Made by a program: the position numbers and the translations under genes
The notes under the pieces: model-generated
The model's input: only the letters and a program-made list of their open reading frames with translations
Database searches by the model: none
Told to the model about the DNA's origin: nothing
Shown: positions 1 through 9,532 of the stretch, in pieces
Numbering within the stretch: position 1 is the stretch's first letter
Layout of the letters: every line of letters starts with the position of its first letter
Source: Spirochaetales bacterium
Lineage (GTDB): Bacteria; Spirochaetota; Leptospiria; Leptospirales; Leptonemataceae
Length of the DNA: 64,000 nt
Direction: 5' to 3'
NCBI GenBank assembly: GCA_015075425.1
Contig: JABTUL010000002.1
Location: 310,001-374,000 of the forward strand

Positions 1-104
1 AACCGAAATTACCCTTGCCACTCTCCTGTCATTATCGACCCCCCGGCCGCGCCGACCCGTAAGAAATGTGTTGCCCCGACAGGCGGCGATGCAATGCCCT
101 GTGC

Positions 105-770
105 ATGCCGGAACTGTTGATCGACAAATACCTGGCTCTCAAGGATAAATACCGCAACTACGATACAAAGCATGCTCTCAAATTGATGCAGGCCTTCCGC
201 TACGCCGTGCGTCACCTGGCAGAGAAAGGATACACGGTTGCCTTTGAAATGTTAGGGAGCATCAATTTTGGCATTGTCGATCCCCACTCGGATGCGGATT
301 GTATTCTCTATCACTACTGTGAAATCCATGAAAGCCAGGGTGAATGTCCGCCCAATTGCAGCAATCTGAGCTGGGTCAAAAAAGAAGCGGTGGAATCCGT
401 GAGGCGCAGTTTTCAAAATCCCCGATTCTCCCTGGAAATTCTGGACACCATCAACCTGCGCTACCTGGAGGACAGCCTGAAAAGGGCCGACTTTTCCGAT
501 GAAAACGAAGCCATCTTCCGCTTTTTCTTTTACCGCAGCATAGGCCGACCGGTCAATCGACCTCTGGTTCGCCTGTATTTCAATCAATTGCTGGCCCATA
601 CAGAAATCGTTCAGAAATACAAAGAACGTGCTTCACTGATGCTTGCAGAATATTTACATACAACATCCCATCGTTATTCATTTAATAAATACAACGAAAG
701 AATTCTCAATCGCGGCCTGGTTGTCCCTGAAGAATTGACCAGCGAACTCAGCGGCTATCTGAAAGCTTGA
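105..770 (+). CDS. nucleotidyltransferase-like protein of unknown substrate
   Basis: I chose the ATG at 105, which begins MPELLIDKY. An upstream in-frame ATG at 66 adds a Cys/Arg-rich stretch that looks non-coding. The protein is about 221 residues. A Gly-Ser followed by a Ser-Asp-Ala-Asp motif (GSINFGIVDPHSDADC) matches the GS...DxD signature of the polymerase-beta nucleotidyltransferase fold. The remainder is helical with no recognisable second domain and no signal peptide, so it is probably cytoplasmic. The last 23 bases overlap the 3' end of the convergent phoU-like gene. The fold assignment is inference from motif; the substrate is unknown. Confidence 0.7.
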   Translation: MPELLIDKYLALKDKYRNYDTKHALKLMQAFRYAVRHLAEKGYTVAFEMLGSINFGIVDPHSDADCILYHYCEIHESQGECPPNCSNLSWVKKEAVESVRRSFQNPRFSLEILDTINLRYLEDSLKRADFSDENEAIFRFFFYRSIGRPVNRPLVRLYFNQLLAHTEIVQKYKERASLMLAEYLHTTSHRYSFNKYNERILNRGLVVPEELTSELSGYLKA

Positions 771-1500
771 CGGATTTTTCAGAAACGTTGATCTCACTGT
801 AACGAAGCACAGAACCACGCGATTCAAAATCCATGTGCCGGATATCCTGTCCTGTTGCCAGACGAATCAACTCTTCCGTAATATTTACGGAAATATCACC
901 GATACGTTCCAGAGCCAGGATCATCCGGTAGTAATCCAGAAGCTGTCTCTGGGTGAAGCTGCGCCAATCACAGATTTCATCAAAAAGCTCGGCGCTCAGT
1001 AAATCAATTTCCTTTTCTATTAGATGAATCGATCCAAAAAATTTTTCCTTCTGCTCGATCAAAGATTCAACGGACATTCCTACGCTGGTAATCACGCGAC
1101 TCAGAAGTAGGTTGAGTTTGGTATCTTCGCGATAGTAATCCGTTGTGAGGCTTCCGGTGAGATAGGCTCGGGAGCAGTTGACCACCTGATCCCCCATCCT
1201 TTCAAAAAATCGACTGAAGCGAATGGCTGACAGTGCAAAAACCAGCGGATCTTCACGCATGAGTCTTCCAGCCATGGGTTCATTGATTCCGCGCGAAGCC
1301 ACCGCCTCAAGAATCGCATTCTGGCTCAGATTATCGATTTCCTTCTCGAGGCGATCCAGCTCATCGTCTCTCTGGACAATGGAGCGAGCAATCTTCTGGT
1401 CTCCGCTCTCAAAGCAGTCGCTGAGTAAAATCACCTGCTCGAGGGTAGCTTCTGCCATTGTATAGAGATGAGAAATCATGAAATTGAATTTGGATGGCAT
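748..1500 (-). CDS. PhoU-domain protein
   Basis: All-helical protein of about 250 residues with two PhoU-like halves. Charged repeats such as LDRLEKEIDNLS in the first half and LIEKEIDLLSAELFDEICDWR in the second precede the typical RIGD segments (ERMGDQVVN and LERIGDISVNI). PhoU proteins are cytoplasmic regulators that bind metal and modulate phosphate transporters or their histidine kinase. No pst or phoR gene is adjacent, so the partner is unknown. The start at MPSKF (1500) is preferred to the longer GTG-type extension to 1533, which lacks family resemblance. Convergent with the upstream nucleotidyltransferase-like gene. Confidence 0.85.
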   Translation of the reverse strand: MPSKFNFMISHLYTMAEATLEQVILLSDCFESGDQKIARSIVQRDDELDRLEKEIDNLSQNAILEAVASRGINEPMAGRLMREDPLVFALSAIRFSRFFERMGDQVVNCSRAYLTGSLTTDYYREDTKLNLLLSRVITSVGMSVESLIEQKEKFFGSIHLIEKEIDLLSAELFDEICDWRSFTQRQLLDYYRMILALERIGDISVNITEELIRLATGQDIRHMDFESRGSVLRYSEINVSEKSVKLSDSR

Positions 1501-1567
1501 TACGTATCCTTGATTCCCTGATGAACGACCCAAAAATTCAGGTTGCTATTATACTCTATCCTTTACA

Positions 1568-2266
1568 ATGCCTTGCATGGAAGGTCTTATTATCTTTTTC
1601 GTCCTGATTTTTATCGGGATCTTCATTTTTATTCCCTTCATGATCCGTAAAGCAATGAAATCGGGTGCTCAGGCACGCAATTTTATTCCGGACCTGCTGC
1701 GGCTGACCGGCATGCAACTGAACGATCAAACGCTTTCCGGTGTCTACCGTGACTTCCCGGCCACCGTCCGCTTTGGCCTGGGGGTCAATATGGGCAAACT
1801 GATCATGAAAGGACCACGTCCCTCCAATCAGTTTGCAGGGCTGCATGGTCGTAATACTTTTTTCCAGACCCTGCATGTTCAGCTGGAGATCCCCGGCGCC
1901 GGGCTGCCGCCGCTGGGAATCAAAGAAAAGGTGGGCATTCTCAGAACGGATGAATTCCTTAATGAAATCATCAAACAAACGCGCATGGAATTACCGGAGC
2001 TAAAAATCCCGCACAGCCTGCCACGCGTCCGCTTCTACGGCACAGACGCCACCTTTGCCACGCGTTTTGCCGATGATCCAGAACTCAAACGACTGCTTTC
2101 TGACTGGCATTTCACGGATATCCGCATAGGTGGCAGCTCCGTGGAATTGATCCTGGATGATAATATGGTCATGCCTACCTTCGGCGGAAAGCGAATGTCG
2201 AACCCGGGATATGTGGTTCAGGCTCTGGACATTGCCTCCCGGGTGGCCGTTCTGGCCAAAAATTAG
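1568..2266 (+). CDS. single-pass membrane protein, unknown function
   Basis: Not recognised. The first 28 residues hold one very hydrophobic Ile/Phe-rich segment followed by Arg and Lys, which predicts an N-terminal membrane anchor with the body facing the cytoplasm or an uncleaved signal. The remaining roughly 200 residues are soluble, with a RVRFYGTDATFATRFADDPE segment and a C-terminal region of alternating beta/alpha character. It sits 32 bases before copZ and could be co-transcribed with the copper genes, but nothing in the protein looks like metal binding. Confidence 0.75.
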   Translation: MPCMEGLIIFFVLIFIGIFIFIPFMIRKAMKSGAQARNFIPDLLRLTGMQLNDQTLSGVYRDFPATVRFGLGVNMGKLIMKGPRPSNQFAGLHGRNTFFQTLHVQLEIPGAGLPPLGIKEKVGILRTDEFLNEIIKQTRMELPELKIPHSLPRVRFYGTDATFATRFADDPELKRLLSDWHFTDIRIGGSSVELILDDNMVMPTFGGKRMSNPGYVVQALDIASRVAVLAKN

Positions 2267-2298
2267 GAATCGGGAAATCACCGCGCAAGGAGTGCAGG

Positions 2299-2505
2299 AT
2301 GAAAACAATCGAATTTCAAGTTGAAGGTATGACCTGTGAACACTGCGTCTCTGCGGTAAAGAAAGCCATGACAGCTGTGGGCGCGCAGGGATCGGTCGAT
2401 TTACGCTCCGGCCAGGCCAGCGCGACCTACGACGAAACGACGCTCGGCTTTGAGCAAATCCGGGCAGCCATAGAAGAGGAAGGCTACCAGGTCCGCTCTT
2501 CTTGA
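2299..2505 (+). CDS. copZ: CopZ-like copper chaperone (HMA domain)
   Basis: A 68-residue stand-alone heavy-metal-associated domain. The metal-binding motif GMTCEHC lies at residues 10-16 and the terminal EEEGYQV matches the ferredoxin-like HMA fold. Such proteins bind Cu(I) through the two cysteines and deliver it to CopA or a copper-responsive regulator in the cytoplasm. It lies 59 bases upstream of the P-type ATPase on the same strand, so the two form a copper-handling pair. A Shine-Dalgarno-like AAGGAG precedes the start. Hg or Zn binding is possible but less likely given the partner. Confidence 0.9.
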   Translation: MKTIEFQVEGMTCEHCVSAVKKAMTAVGAQGSVDLRSGQASATYDETTLGFEQIRAAIEEEGYQVRSS

Positions 2506-2564
2506 TGGAAGATCGGGTAGTAACTTTTTCTTAACCTCATCGTCTTACTTTTCAGAGGAAAGAT

Positions 2565-4763
2565 ATGCAGGAACACACTACACTGGAAATTTCCGGCATG
2601 ACCTGCGCCAATTGCGCTCTGCGCATCGAGAAAGGACTTTCTCGAATACCGGGCGTCGAGCAGGCTCAGGTCAACTTTGCAATGGAGACGGCCTCTGTCG
2701 ATTTCGACCCCGGGACGGCAGCGTTAAGACAACTGATCGAAAAAGTGGAGCAGCTTGGTTATGGTGCCAGGGAACAAAGATCGGACGCAATAGACCATCG
2801 CGATGAAGAGCGAGATCGAGAAATCCGGCGGACTTTTGTTGCCTGGGTGTGCTCCGCATTCCTTTCCGCTCCCCTGGCCTATACGATGGCTGCCCACCTG
2901 GGTCTCGATTTTTTGCCCGTCCCCGATGTGCTCATGAATCCCTGGCTGCAACTCGCCCTGGCTGCTCCGGTTCAGTTCATCATCGGGGCCCGCTTCTATT
3001 CCGGTGCCTGGCGCGCCCTGCGTGATCGCAGCGCCAATATGGATACTCTGGTTGCCCTGGGCACGTCTGCTGCCTTCTTCTACAGTCTGTATATGAGCCT
3101 GGGGCCTACCGCACACACGGAATTGTACTACGAGACCAGTGCCGTTTTGATTTCCTTGATTCTTCTGGGCAAGCTCCTGGAAGCACGGGCCAGAGGCCGG
3201 ACCTCGGCGGCCATCCAGAGACTCATGCACCTGCAGGCCCCAACCGCACTTGTGCTGCGCAACGGCACGGAACTCTTGCTGCCCGTGGAAGAAGTCCAGG
3301 TAGGCGACATTGTTCGCGTAAGACCGGGTGAATCCATTCCCGTAGATGGCGTCGTTCTGGAGGGAGAATCGGCGGTGAATGAGGCCATGATCACCGGCGA
3401 AAGCATGCCTATAGAAAAAAGAGCGGGTGACCGGGTCATAGGTGCCACTTTGAACCAGTTTGGTTTATTGCGCATTCAGGCTCAAAAAGTGGGCCGCGAT
3501 GCCACTCTGGCCCGAATTGTTCGCGCCGTGCGGGAAGCTCAGGGTGCGCGGCCGCCCATCCAGCGCTTTGCGGATCGTGTTTCCGCTATATTTACGCCGA
3601 TCGTGCTGGGCATTGCCCTTCTGACCTTCCTGGGCTGGTTTTTCTGGGTCGATTCCGGCAACCTGGCCCGCGCTCTGGAAAATGCCATCGCTGTGCTGGT
3701 CATTGCCTGTCCCTGTGCCCTGGGACTGGCCACACCCACTTCCATCATGGCCGGCTCCGGACGCGGCGCGGAGCTGGGCGTTCTGTTTCGTGGTGGCGAG
3801 CAACTCGAACATGCAGGGGCTGTGCAGGTGATGGCTCTGGACAAAACGGGGACCATAACGCGTGGCGAACCGGAGCTGATCTCTGTCACCAGCCTGGGAG
3901 GGATGAGTGAGCAGGAAATTCTTACCCTGGCCGGGGCCGTGGAGAAAAACAGTGAACACCCGCTGGCGCAGGCCATCGTCCGCGCAGCGCAAAAAGCCGG
4001 CGTGCCTCTAAAAGAGGCCGATCAATTCCAGGCATTCCCCGGCGGTGGCGTGGAAGGCAGGCTGGACGGTCAGCGCATTGTCATCGGCTCTCCGGATTTC
4101 CTGAAATCACAACCTGGCGTGGAAGCCTCAACGGTCGCCCAACTGGAAAGTCAGGGAATGACCGTTGCCCTCCTGTCAGTGGATGGAGTGGTCCAGGCCT
4201 GCCTGTCTATCGCAGATCAGATCCGGCCGGAAGCACCGGCGGTGATGGCCCGGCTGCGCGAATCCGGCATTGAAACGGTGATGATCACCGGCGACAATCA
4301 GCGCACAGCAGAAGTAATTGCCCACCAGGCCGGTATCAGTCGGGTCATGGCCGGGGTAAAACCGGAAGAGAAGGCGGCCATGGTAAACGGACTCAAGCGC
4401 GGAAACCGCCTGGTGGCTATGGTAGGCGATGGCATCAATGATGCACCGGCGCTGGCAGCAGCCGATGTGGGCGTTGCTATGTCAACGGGTTCGGACATCG
4501 CTATTGAAAGTGCGGACGTGGCTCTTTTATCTGCGGACCTGCATGGTCTCCTGCGACTCATTGAGGTTTCGCGAAGCACGATGCGCAATGTCCGCCAGAA
4601 TCTGTTCTGGGCCCTGGCCTATAATACGCTGGGCATCCCCATAGCGGCTGCCGGATTTCTGGCTCCGTGGCTGGCCGGAGCTGCCATGGCCCTGAGCTCT
4701 GTATCCGTCACGCTCAATGCCCTGCGGCTGCAGCGAATGCCCATGGGGAAAGACCGGTCCTAA
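2565..4763 (+). CDS. copA: copper-translocating P1B-type ATPase CopA
   Basis: 732 residues, a normal length for CopA with one HMA domain. Visible in order: N-terminal GMTCANC (C14, C17); transmembrane helices between about 90 and 200; the actuator TGES near 277; the membrane metal site [11 protein letters not shown] near 382, diagnostic of Cu+ pumps; the phosphorylation motif DKTGT near 426; and the hinge GDGIND near 621. It uses ATP to export Cu(I) across the inner membrane. GAGGAAAG lies six bases before the ATG. The stop overlaps the convergent ferredoxin gene by four bases. Confidence 0.97.
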   Translation: MQEHTTLEISGMTCANCALRIEKGLSRIPGVEQAQVNFAMETASVDFDPGTAALRQLIEKVEQLGYGAREQRSDAIDHRDEERDREIRRTFVAWVCSAFLSAPLAYTMAAHLGLDFLPVPDVLMNPWLQLALAAPVQFIIGARFYSGAWRALRDRSANMDTLVALGTSAAFFYSLYMSLGPTAHTELYYETSAVLISLILLGKLLEARARGRTSAAIQRLMHLQAPTALVLRNGTELLLPVEEVQVGDIVRVRPGESIPVDGVVLEGESAVNEAMITGESMPIEKRAGDRVIGATLNQFGLLRIQAQKVGRDATLARIVRAVREAQGARPPIQRFADRVSAIFTPIVLGIALLTFLGWFFWVDSGNLARALENAIAVLVIACPCALGLATPTSIMAGSGRGAELGVLFRGGEQLEHAGAVQVMALDKTGTITRGEPELISVTSLGGMSEQEILTLAGAVEKNSEHPLAQAIVRAAQKAGVPLKEADQFQAFPGGGVEGRLDGQRIVIGSPDFLKSQPGVEASTVAQLESQGMTVALLSVDGVVQACLSIADQIRPEAPAVMARLRESGIETVMITGDNQRTAEVIAHQAGISRVMAGVKPEEKAAMVNGLKRGNRLVAMVGDGINDAPALAAADVGVAMSTGSDIAIESADVALLSADLHGLLRLIEVSRSTMRNVRQNLFWALAYNTLGIPIAAAGFLAPWLAGAAMALSSVSVTLNALRLQRMPMGKDRS

Positions 4764-5038
4764 TGCGACGGTCGCAGGTGGGCCTGGAGGAAAGCCTCTG
4801 CCTGTTCGCGATTGGATAGCTGTACCCAGCGCCCTTCCGGATAGAGAACGGATACGGGGCCTTCTTCGCACTGGTCCAGGCAGCCAGACATATTGATGCG
4901 GACTCCTTTAAGGTCAAGATCCTTCACTCTGGCTTTCAGATACTGGCGGACCTCTGCTCCGCCGCGTCCACCACAAGAAGGCCGTTCCCCGCCCTGGCGC
5001 ACATTTTCACAGACGAACAGATGCTTTTCAAATTTCAT
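4760..5038 (-). CDS. thioredoxin-like [2Fe-2S] ferredoxin
   Basis: A 92-residue protein with cysteines at 10, 22, 53 and 57, giving C-x11-C-x30-C-x3-C. This is the spacing of the thioredoxin-fold [2Fe-2S] ferredoxins found stand-alone or in NuoE-like subunits. The NMSGCLDQC segment and the downstream [10 protein letters not shown] strand fit that family. It is a cytoplasmic electron carrier of unknown partner. Its start overlaps the end of the ccmE gene by 11 bases, so it is probably co-transcribed with the cytochrome genes upstream. Confidence 0.88.
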   Translation of the reverse strand: MKFEKHLFVCENVRQGGERPSCGGRGGAEVRQYLKARVKDLDLKGVRINMSGCLDQCEEGPVSVLYPEGRWVQLSNREQAEAFLQAHLRPSH

Positions 5039-5459
5039 AAGGGTTTTTTAGTTCACCAGGATGGCCGGAATTGGGTGTACCGTCGTACTTGGAAGTGCAT
5101 TTGGCTTCCAGCTTTGAAGCCACAAAGGTGCCATCTGCCTGGATGTAACCATCGGCCCGGGCGGGAACGCCATCGGTAAAGGTATCCGGAAGCTGGGTAC
5201 TGCCGTCAAAGCGCACCTTTAGCTCATGCCTGTCCTGGGAAAGGATGAAATCGGCCTGCTCCCCGCTGCGCAGAATGGAGCCTGGCTTGATAAAACCGCG
5301 CACGCGCAGTTCACGATCACGAAACTGCTCCGGCGACTGCACCACGGCCGCAACATCAAGAATCATTACCCTGGCCGGACTTTGACTTCCGCCGAGAAAA
5401 ACCATGGATGCGAGTCCCGCACCCACCAGAGCAACAGCAATGACAACTTTGAGATTCAT
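5028..5459 (-). CDS. ccmE: CcmE-type haem chaperone, CXXXY variant
   Basis: 143 residues with an N-terminal signal-anchor (VVIAVALVGAGLASMVFLGG), then an OB-fold containing LRVRGFIKPGSI and VRFDG. Classical CcmE attaches haem to a histidine in HDENY. Here the equivalent position reads AKCTSKY, giving Cys121 and Tyr125, the CXXXY form known from archaea and some bacteria. It holds haem on the periplasmic side for cytochrome c maturation. A cytochrome c gene lies just upstream in the same orientation, but no other ccm genes are present in this window. Confidence 0.88.
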   Translation of the reverse strand: MNLKVVIAVALVGAGLASMVFLGGSQSPARVMILDVAAVVQSPEQFRDRELRVRGFIKPGSILRSGEQADFILSQDRHELKVRFDGSTQLPDTFTDGVPARADGYIQADGTFVASKLEAKCTSKYDGTPNSGHPGELKNPYEI

Positions 5460-5501
5460 AAAACCCTCAGGCGGGGCAGGCCCGCCTGAGTCAAGATAGG
5501 C

Positions 5502-5894
5502 TTACTTCTGCAAATGGACTACATATTTTGCGATCAATCGGCGATCCGCTTCCGGAATGTGCGCGTAGGATACCATGGTAGTCCCGGGCACTCCCTTTTC
5601 CAGCGTGGCAACAATGGCATCTTCCGTAGAGCCCTGTTTGTAAGCAGCAGTGTCTGCGAAGTTACGTGGCTTGGGATTGAGGGCAGCGCCTGCCGGGCCA
5701 TCACCGTGTCCCAGATCACCGTGGCAGCTGTTGCAGGCATTGTTTGCGTACAACTCTTTGCCCTTTGCCAGGTCCCCGTCCAGAGCAGCGCTGGATGCAG
5801 CGGGAGCTTCAGTGCCTTCCTGTTTTTTCTTGCAATGGGCTGAAGCAATCAGAAGCAGCACCGCAATTGCAGCGATTGAAGTATGAAATTTCAT
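5502..5894 (-). CDS. exported c-type cytochrome
   Basis: Starting at MKFHTS (5894), with a hydrophobic signal (IAAIAVLLLIASAH) ending before a Cys. It may be a lipoprotein with a relaxed spirochaetal lipobox, although His at -1 is unusual. One haem site is visible as CNSCH, followed by GHGDG and, later, a GTTMVSY segment whose Met is a candidate axial ligand. This is class I cytochrome c architecture of about 85 residues. It acts in the periplasm or on a membrane surface as an electron carrier. Transcribed before ccmE in the same orientation. Confidence 0.88.
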   Translation of the reverse strand: MKFHTSIAAIAVLLLIASAHCKKKQEGTEAPAASSAALDGDLAKGKELYANNACNSCHGDLGHGDGPAGAALNPKPRNFADTAAYKQGSTEDAIVATLEKGVPGTTMVSYAHIPEADRRLIAKYVVHLQK

Positions 5895-5959
5895 GAGTTT
5901 CTCCTTTGATCGTTTCAATCATGAGGAGGCCATCTTTCCGGCAAGAATCTTTCCGTTTT

Positions 5960-6445
5960 TCAGTGGTGGTGACCGCCGGGACCATGAACATGACCGTGAG
6001 CAAGTTCTTCCAGGCTGGCATTACGCACCGACACTACCGTCACGGAAAAATTCAAAACCTGACCGGCCAGCGGATGGTTGCCATCGACAGTAACGGTTTC
6101 TGTATCCGTCTCCACCACGCGCACCACAGCCCTCCGCCCGTCTTCCGACTGCATTTGAAATTGCATCCCATTCTCAATGGAATCCACACCGTCAAAAGCG
6201 GACCGTGGCAGGGTTTGTTTCAGTTCATCATCGTAGGCTCCGTAGCCATCTTCCGGTTCCAGACGGATGCTAAAGGCATCGCCGGCCACCCTGGATTCCA
6301 GAGCCTTTTCCATGCCGGCAATCAGATTACGGTAGCCATGCAGGTAAACCAGCGGACTGCGCCCTTCCGATGAATCCAGCACGACATTGCTATCATCCCG
6401 CAGAGTGTACTCGATGCTGGCGACTTTTCCTTTTTCTATTTTCAT
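5960..6445 (-). CDS. slyD: SlyD-like FKBP peptidyl-prolyl isomerase
   Basis: 161 residues. The start MKIEKGKVASIEYTL, the PLVYLHGYRNLIAGMEKAL segment and the EPEDGYGAYD segment are typical of SlyD FKBP and insert-in-flap domains. NHPLAGQVLNF follows. The C-terminus ends in HGHVHGPGGHHH, a histidine-rich tail that in SlyD binds Ni2+ and other divalent metals. It is a cytoplasmic prolyl isomerase and chaperone. Its position close to copper and haem genes is compatible with a role in metal handling, but that link is inference. Confidence 0.93.
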   Translation of the reverse strand: MKIEKGKVASIEYTLRDDSNVVLDSSEGRSPLVYLHGYRNLIAGMEKALESRVAGDAFSIRLEPEDGYGAYDDELKQTLPRSAFDGVDSIENGMQFQMQSEDGRRAVVRVVETDTETVTVDGNHPLAGQVLNFSVTVVSVRNASLEELAHGHVHGPGGHHH

Positions 6446-6492
6446 AGCCGGCAGGAGAGATGCATCGGGTCAACCGTCAAGGGGGATTTGGT

Positions 6493-7476
6493 TCAATGAC
6501 CTGGTTCAATGAGAACCTTCTGGCCGGTCATGGTTCTTTGATAGGCTTCGATGGCAGCCACAGCATCATCAAGGCCCACCCGGTGCGCCACTTCTGTGAT
6601 CAGAGTTTCTTTTTGCTGTACTTCGCGGGTCAGCTGGAGCAGGCGATAGAAGGGCAGTTTCACCATCCACGCAGAAAGCCAGAAACCTTCCAGCACGCAG
6701 TCGCGAAAGATCAGATCGCCAGGATGGATCTGGCAGGCTTGTTCGGAAAGTCCTCCGTAAACAACAACTCGACTCCTGGCCGGCATATTCTGCATGAGCT
6801 GCCGGGTCATTTCTCCAGCGATCGCATCAAAGGCCAGGTCCGCCTTGAGCCTTCCGGCAAGCACGCGCAACTGTCGCTCAAAATCTCCAGCGCTGGAATC
6901 CAGTACATGAGCGGCACCCAGAGACCTCAGATGTTCTACCTGCTCCTTGCGACGAACGATATGAATGACTTCCAGTCCGCGCACCAGCGATTCGCGCAGA
7001 AACATAAGTCCCAGTGAGCTTGCTGCGGCTGTATGGATAACTGCCTTACTTTTTTGCTTTTTTATGATTTCAAAAAAACCGAGCACCGTCATGGGATTGA
7101 CAATGAGATTGGCTCCATCGGCAAAACTTGTGGAACGGGCCAGCGGTATACATTGCCGGACACTTGCCAGCGCATAATCGGCCCAGCTACCATGCCCCGA
7201 AGTGAGAGCGGCGAAGGCAACGCGCTTCCCGGTCAAATAGCGTCCCAGAAGGCCAGAGCCGCTGGCCACCACAGTGCCACTGCCCACGAGTCCGGGTGCC
7301 GCCGGAAGCTTCTTCTTAATGCCATAGTTCCCCTGTAAAAACGATAGATCAGAAGGATTGACCGGCGCTGCGGCCACTTTGATCAGCACCTGGCCTGCTG
7401 CCGGAAGTGGTTCCGGCAGCTCCAAGACACTGAGCCCGGAAGGTCCGCTGTATTCCTGTAAAACAAGTGCGCGCAT
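6493..7476 (-). CDS. zinc-type alcohol dehydrogenase/quinone reductase-like MDR protein
   Basis: About 327 residues from MRALVLQEY (7476). The GroES-like N-terminal half shows PLPAAGQVLIKVAAAPVNPSD. The Rossmann half shows VIHTAAASSLGLMF in place of the usual GxGxxG, followed by LRSLGAAHVLDSS. The structural zinc cysteines of class I alcohol dehydrogenases are absent, so it belongs with quinone oxidoreductases, enoyl reductases and related NAD(P)H-dependent MDR enzymes. The substrate is unknown. Divergent from the glycerophosphodiesterase gene, with which it shares a short start region. Confidence 0.88.
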   Translation of the reverse strand: MRALVLQEYSGPSGLSVLELPEPLPAAGQVLIKVAAAPVNPSDLSFLQGNYGIKKKLPAAPGLVGSGTVVASGSGLLGRYLTGKRVAFAALTSGHGSWADYALASVRQCIPLARSTSFADGANLIVNPMTVLGFFEIIKKQKSKAVIHTAAASSLGLMFLRESLVRGLEVIHIVRRKEQVEHLRSLGAAHVLDSSAGDFERQLRVLAGRLKADLAFDAIAGEMTRQLMQNMPARSRVVVYGGLSEQACQIHPGDLIFRDCVLEGFWLSAWMVKLPFYRLLQLTREVQQKETLITEVAHRVGLDDAVAAIEAYQRTMTGQKVLIEPGH

Positions 7477-7556
7477 GCAAAGCAACGGGCCATCATGGCA
7501 GAGGACCACAAGTCTTTTTTGCTGTGCCGCTTCCCTGCCTCTTGCATGCCGGGCGT

Positions 7557-8396
7557 GTGCGCTGTTTCGTCGCCGTTATGACTCTTTGCCTGCCCGGGTG
7601 TTTGCAGCTGGAATTTGAAACGCGAGCCAGAACGTTCCTTCTTCCCGATCGCCTCCTCTTTGCCCACCGCGGAGCATCCGGGGAAGCAAAGGAAAATTCC
7701 CGCGAAGCCTTTGATCTGGCTTTAAAGCAGGGAGCCGATGTTCTGGAAATCGATGTCCGACTGAGCCGGGATCATAAGGCTGTGGTCATCCACGATGACA
7801 GTCTGAAACGCACGCACGGCATCGATCAAAAAGTATCTGAACTGACAGTGCCGGAATTATCCGGTCATGGTATTCTCGATCTGCATACCATGTTGAAACG
7901 CTACAGAGGCCGCATCAATATCGAGCTCAAAGATAGAAAATTCCGCCTGGCCGATGCTGCCTGGCAAACCATACGCGAGTCCCGGGCAGAGAACCGTGTT
8001 CTGGTCGGTTCTTTTGATCGCAGCCTGCTTGCCTATTTTCGCCACATATCGGGCCAGAGCGTGGCCAGCAGTGCCAGTGCCACGGAAGTACTGGAGTTCT
8101 ATCTGTATTGCACCCTGGGCTGGCCACCATCCTTTGCCATTCCAGCCGATGGCGGGCCGGCCACTTTGCCTTTTGATGCACTGCAGATACCGGCCCGCGG
8201 ATTTGTGGACTTTAGCAAATCATCCTTTCTGCGCTGCGCCCACAGGAGCGGACTGGCTGTACATTTCTGGACCGTCAACGATCCCGAAGAAATCGCCTTC
8301 CTTTACTCTGCCGGAGCCGATGGCATCATGACCGATTTCCCGGCACGGGGAAAGCAGGCATTATATCGGGCTGGCAAAACAGGTCCTGCGCGCTAA
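7557..8396 (+). CDS. glycerophosphodiester phosphodiesterase, probable lipoprotein
   Basis: The catalytic core shows LLFAHRGASGEAKENS, then VLEIDVRLSRDHKAVVIHDD and a later NIELKD, the canonical GDPD motifs with His, Glu, Asp and second His. It ends with AVHFWTVNDPEE and GADGIMTDFP. These enzymes hydrolyse glycerophosphodiesters to glycerol-3-phosphate and an alcohol. I place the start at the GTG at 7557, giving a short hydrophobic leader ending in LPGC, a good lipobox. A TTG at 7542 and an ATG at 7467 are alternatives. Probably anchored on the periplasmic side of a membrane. Confidence 0.88.
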   Translation: MRCFVAVMTLCLPGCLQLEFETRARTFLLPDRLLFAHRGASGEAKENSREAFDLALKQGADVLEIDVRLSRDHKAVVIHDDSLKRTHGIDQKVSELTVPELSGHGILDLHTMLKRYRGRINIELKDRKFRLADAAWQTIRESRAENRVLVGSFDRSLLAYFRHISGQSVASSASATEVLEFYLYCTLGWPPSFAIPADGGPATLPFDALQIPARGFVDFSKSSFLRCAHRSGLAVHFWTVNDPEEIAFLYSAGADGIMTDFPARGKQALYRAGKTGPAR

Positions 8397-8467
8397 CCCA
8401 TCGGCCAGAATACAAAGGTACAAAAAAGCTGGCTCTGGCGCACATGCGTTCTTAACTGGTCACGGTG

Positions 8468-9112
8468 ATGAAAGTCCTGTCACTCCTGCTGGCATTCTCT
8501 TTTTTTTTCTATTGTAAGAGAGAGAATACGGACAAAGATCAGTTAAAATCCGATCCGCGCCCGGCCATCGTTTTTCTGGGCAATAGCCTGACAGCCGGCC
8601 GTGGTGTCGCAGAAGCGGAAGCGATGCCTGCATTGATTCAAAAGAAGCTTGATGATGCCGGACTCTTGTATCGCAGCGTCAATGCCGGTCGCAGCGGGGA
8701 TACGACGGCCGGCGGTCTGGCCCGACTGGACTGGTACCTGGACGATGAAACCCGGATGAAAGCACTGGTGATCGAACTGGGTGCAAACGATGCTATGCGC
8801 GGCCAACCTGTTTCGGAAATCGAACAGAATTTACAGCAAATCATCCAGAAAGTGCGCCGGCACGATCCACAAATAAAGATTTTTCTCTGTCAGATGCACA
8901 CCTTCCCCAATATGGGGCGGGAGTATGCCCGTGATTTCTCGCGACTTTTTGCCCGTGTGGCCCGTAAGGAAAAGGTGATTCTCCTGCCTTTTCCCTTGAC
9001 AGGTGTGGGTGGCGTGGCCTCGCTGAATCAGGAAGACGGTATTCATCCTAACGCGGAAGGTATGCAGATTTTTGCCGCAAATATCTGGAAAGGGCTCCAG
9101 GGGCATCTATAG
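8468..9112 (+). CDS. GDSL/SGNH-family esterase, probable lipoprotein
   Basis: The start MKVLSLLLAFSFFFYC is a lipoprotein signal with cysteine 16 or so as the lipidation site. The SGNH blocks are all present: LGNSLTAGRG (block I, with Asn replacing the usual Asp of GDS), NAGRSGDTTAGG (II), ELGANDAM (III) and DGIHPNAEG (V, Asp and His). It resembles TesA-type arylesterase/lysophospholipase. It follows the glycerophosphodiesterase on the same strand, so the two may act together in phospholipid turnover in the envelope. Confidence 0.9.
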   Translation: MKVLSLLLAFSFFFYCKRENTDKDQLKSDPRPAIVFLGNSLTAGRGVAEAEAMPALIQKKLDDAGLLYRSVNAGRSGDTTAGGLARLDWYLDDETRMKALVIELGANDAMRGQPVSEIEQNLQQIIQKVRRHDPQIKIFLCQMHTFPNMGREYARDFSRLFARVARKEKVILLPFPLTGVGGVASLNQEDGIHPNAEGMQIFAANIWKGLQGHL

Positions 9113-9118
9113 CTTAGC

Positions 9119-9532
9119 ATGGAGCCCCTTTATGGACAGCCGGACAACCAGGATGAGAGACCCAGCAAAACCGTTCTCATCCATGTAACCACAACGATTG
9201 AGCACGTACAGATCATTCTGGAAAGTATCCGGGCTGTTATGCGCCTTTCTGATGAAAGCGTGCTTATCTGCACGCAGAAAGGAGATGTGGTTCATTTCCC
9301 GGATTTTGATGGCCCCTTGCTCCTTGATGATGAAGGCAATGTCATGGGAGATTCCTGCTATTATGTGCACTGGCAGGACGAACGCTCTGCGGAAGAGATC
9401 TTTTCCTCCATTGTTGACCGGGGCAAGCTGACGGAAACAGAACTGGAAGCTCTGAGCATTACCGTGGAATTCCGCAATCCCGTCCTGGGTTGCACTGTGG
9501 AATTTTGCAGCCTGCCGCCCTCAGAAAACTAA
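9119..9532 (+). CDS. conserved-looking protein, unknown function
   Basis: 137 residues, acidic, not recognised. It has an N-terminal alpha/beta segment (VLIHVTTTIEHVQIILESIRAV), a DESVLICTQKGDVVHFPDFDG stretch and a C-terminal beta-rich part. There is no signal peptide or membrane segment, so it is probably cytoplasmic. It starts six bases after the esterase gene, indicating the same transcription unit, and its stop is followed at once by the palindromic repeat and a terminator. Confidence 0.7.
   Translation: MEPLYGQPDNQDERPSKTVLIHVTTTIEHVQIILESIRAVMRLSDESVLICTQKGDVVHFPDFDGPLLLDDEGNVMGDSCYYVHWQDERSAEEIFSSIVDRGKLTETELEALSITVEFRNPVLGCTVEFCSLPPSEN

Noticed and set aside
3465-3992. Long minus-strand frames inside copA
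   Set aside because: copA has every diagnostic motif through this part; the antisense frames are low-complexity shadows.
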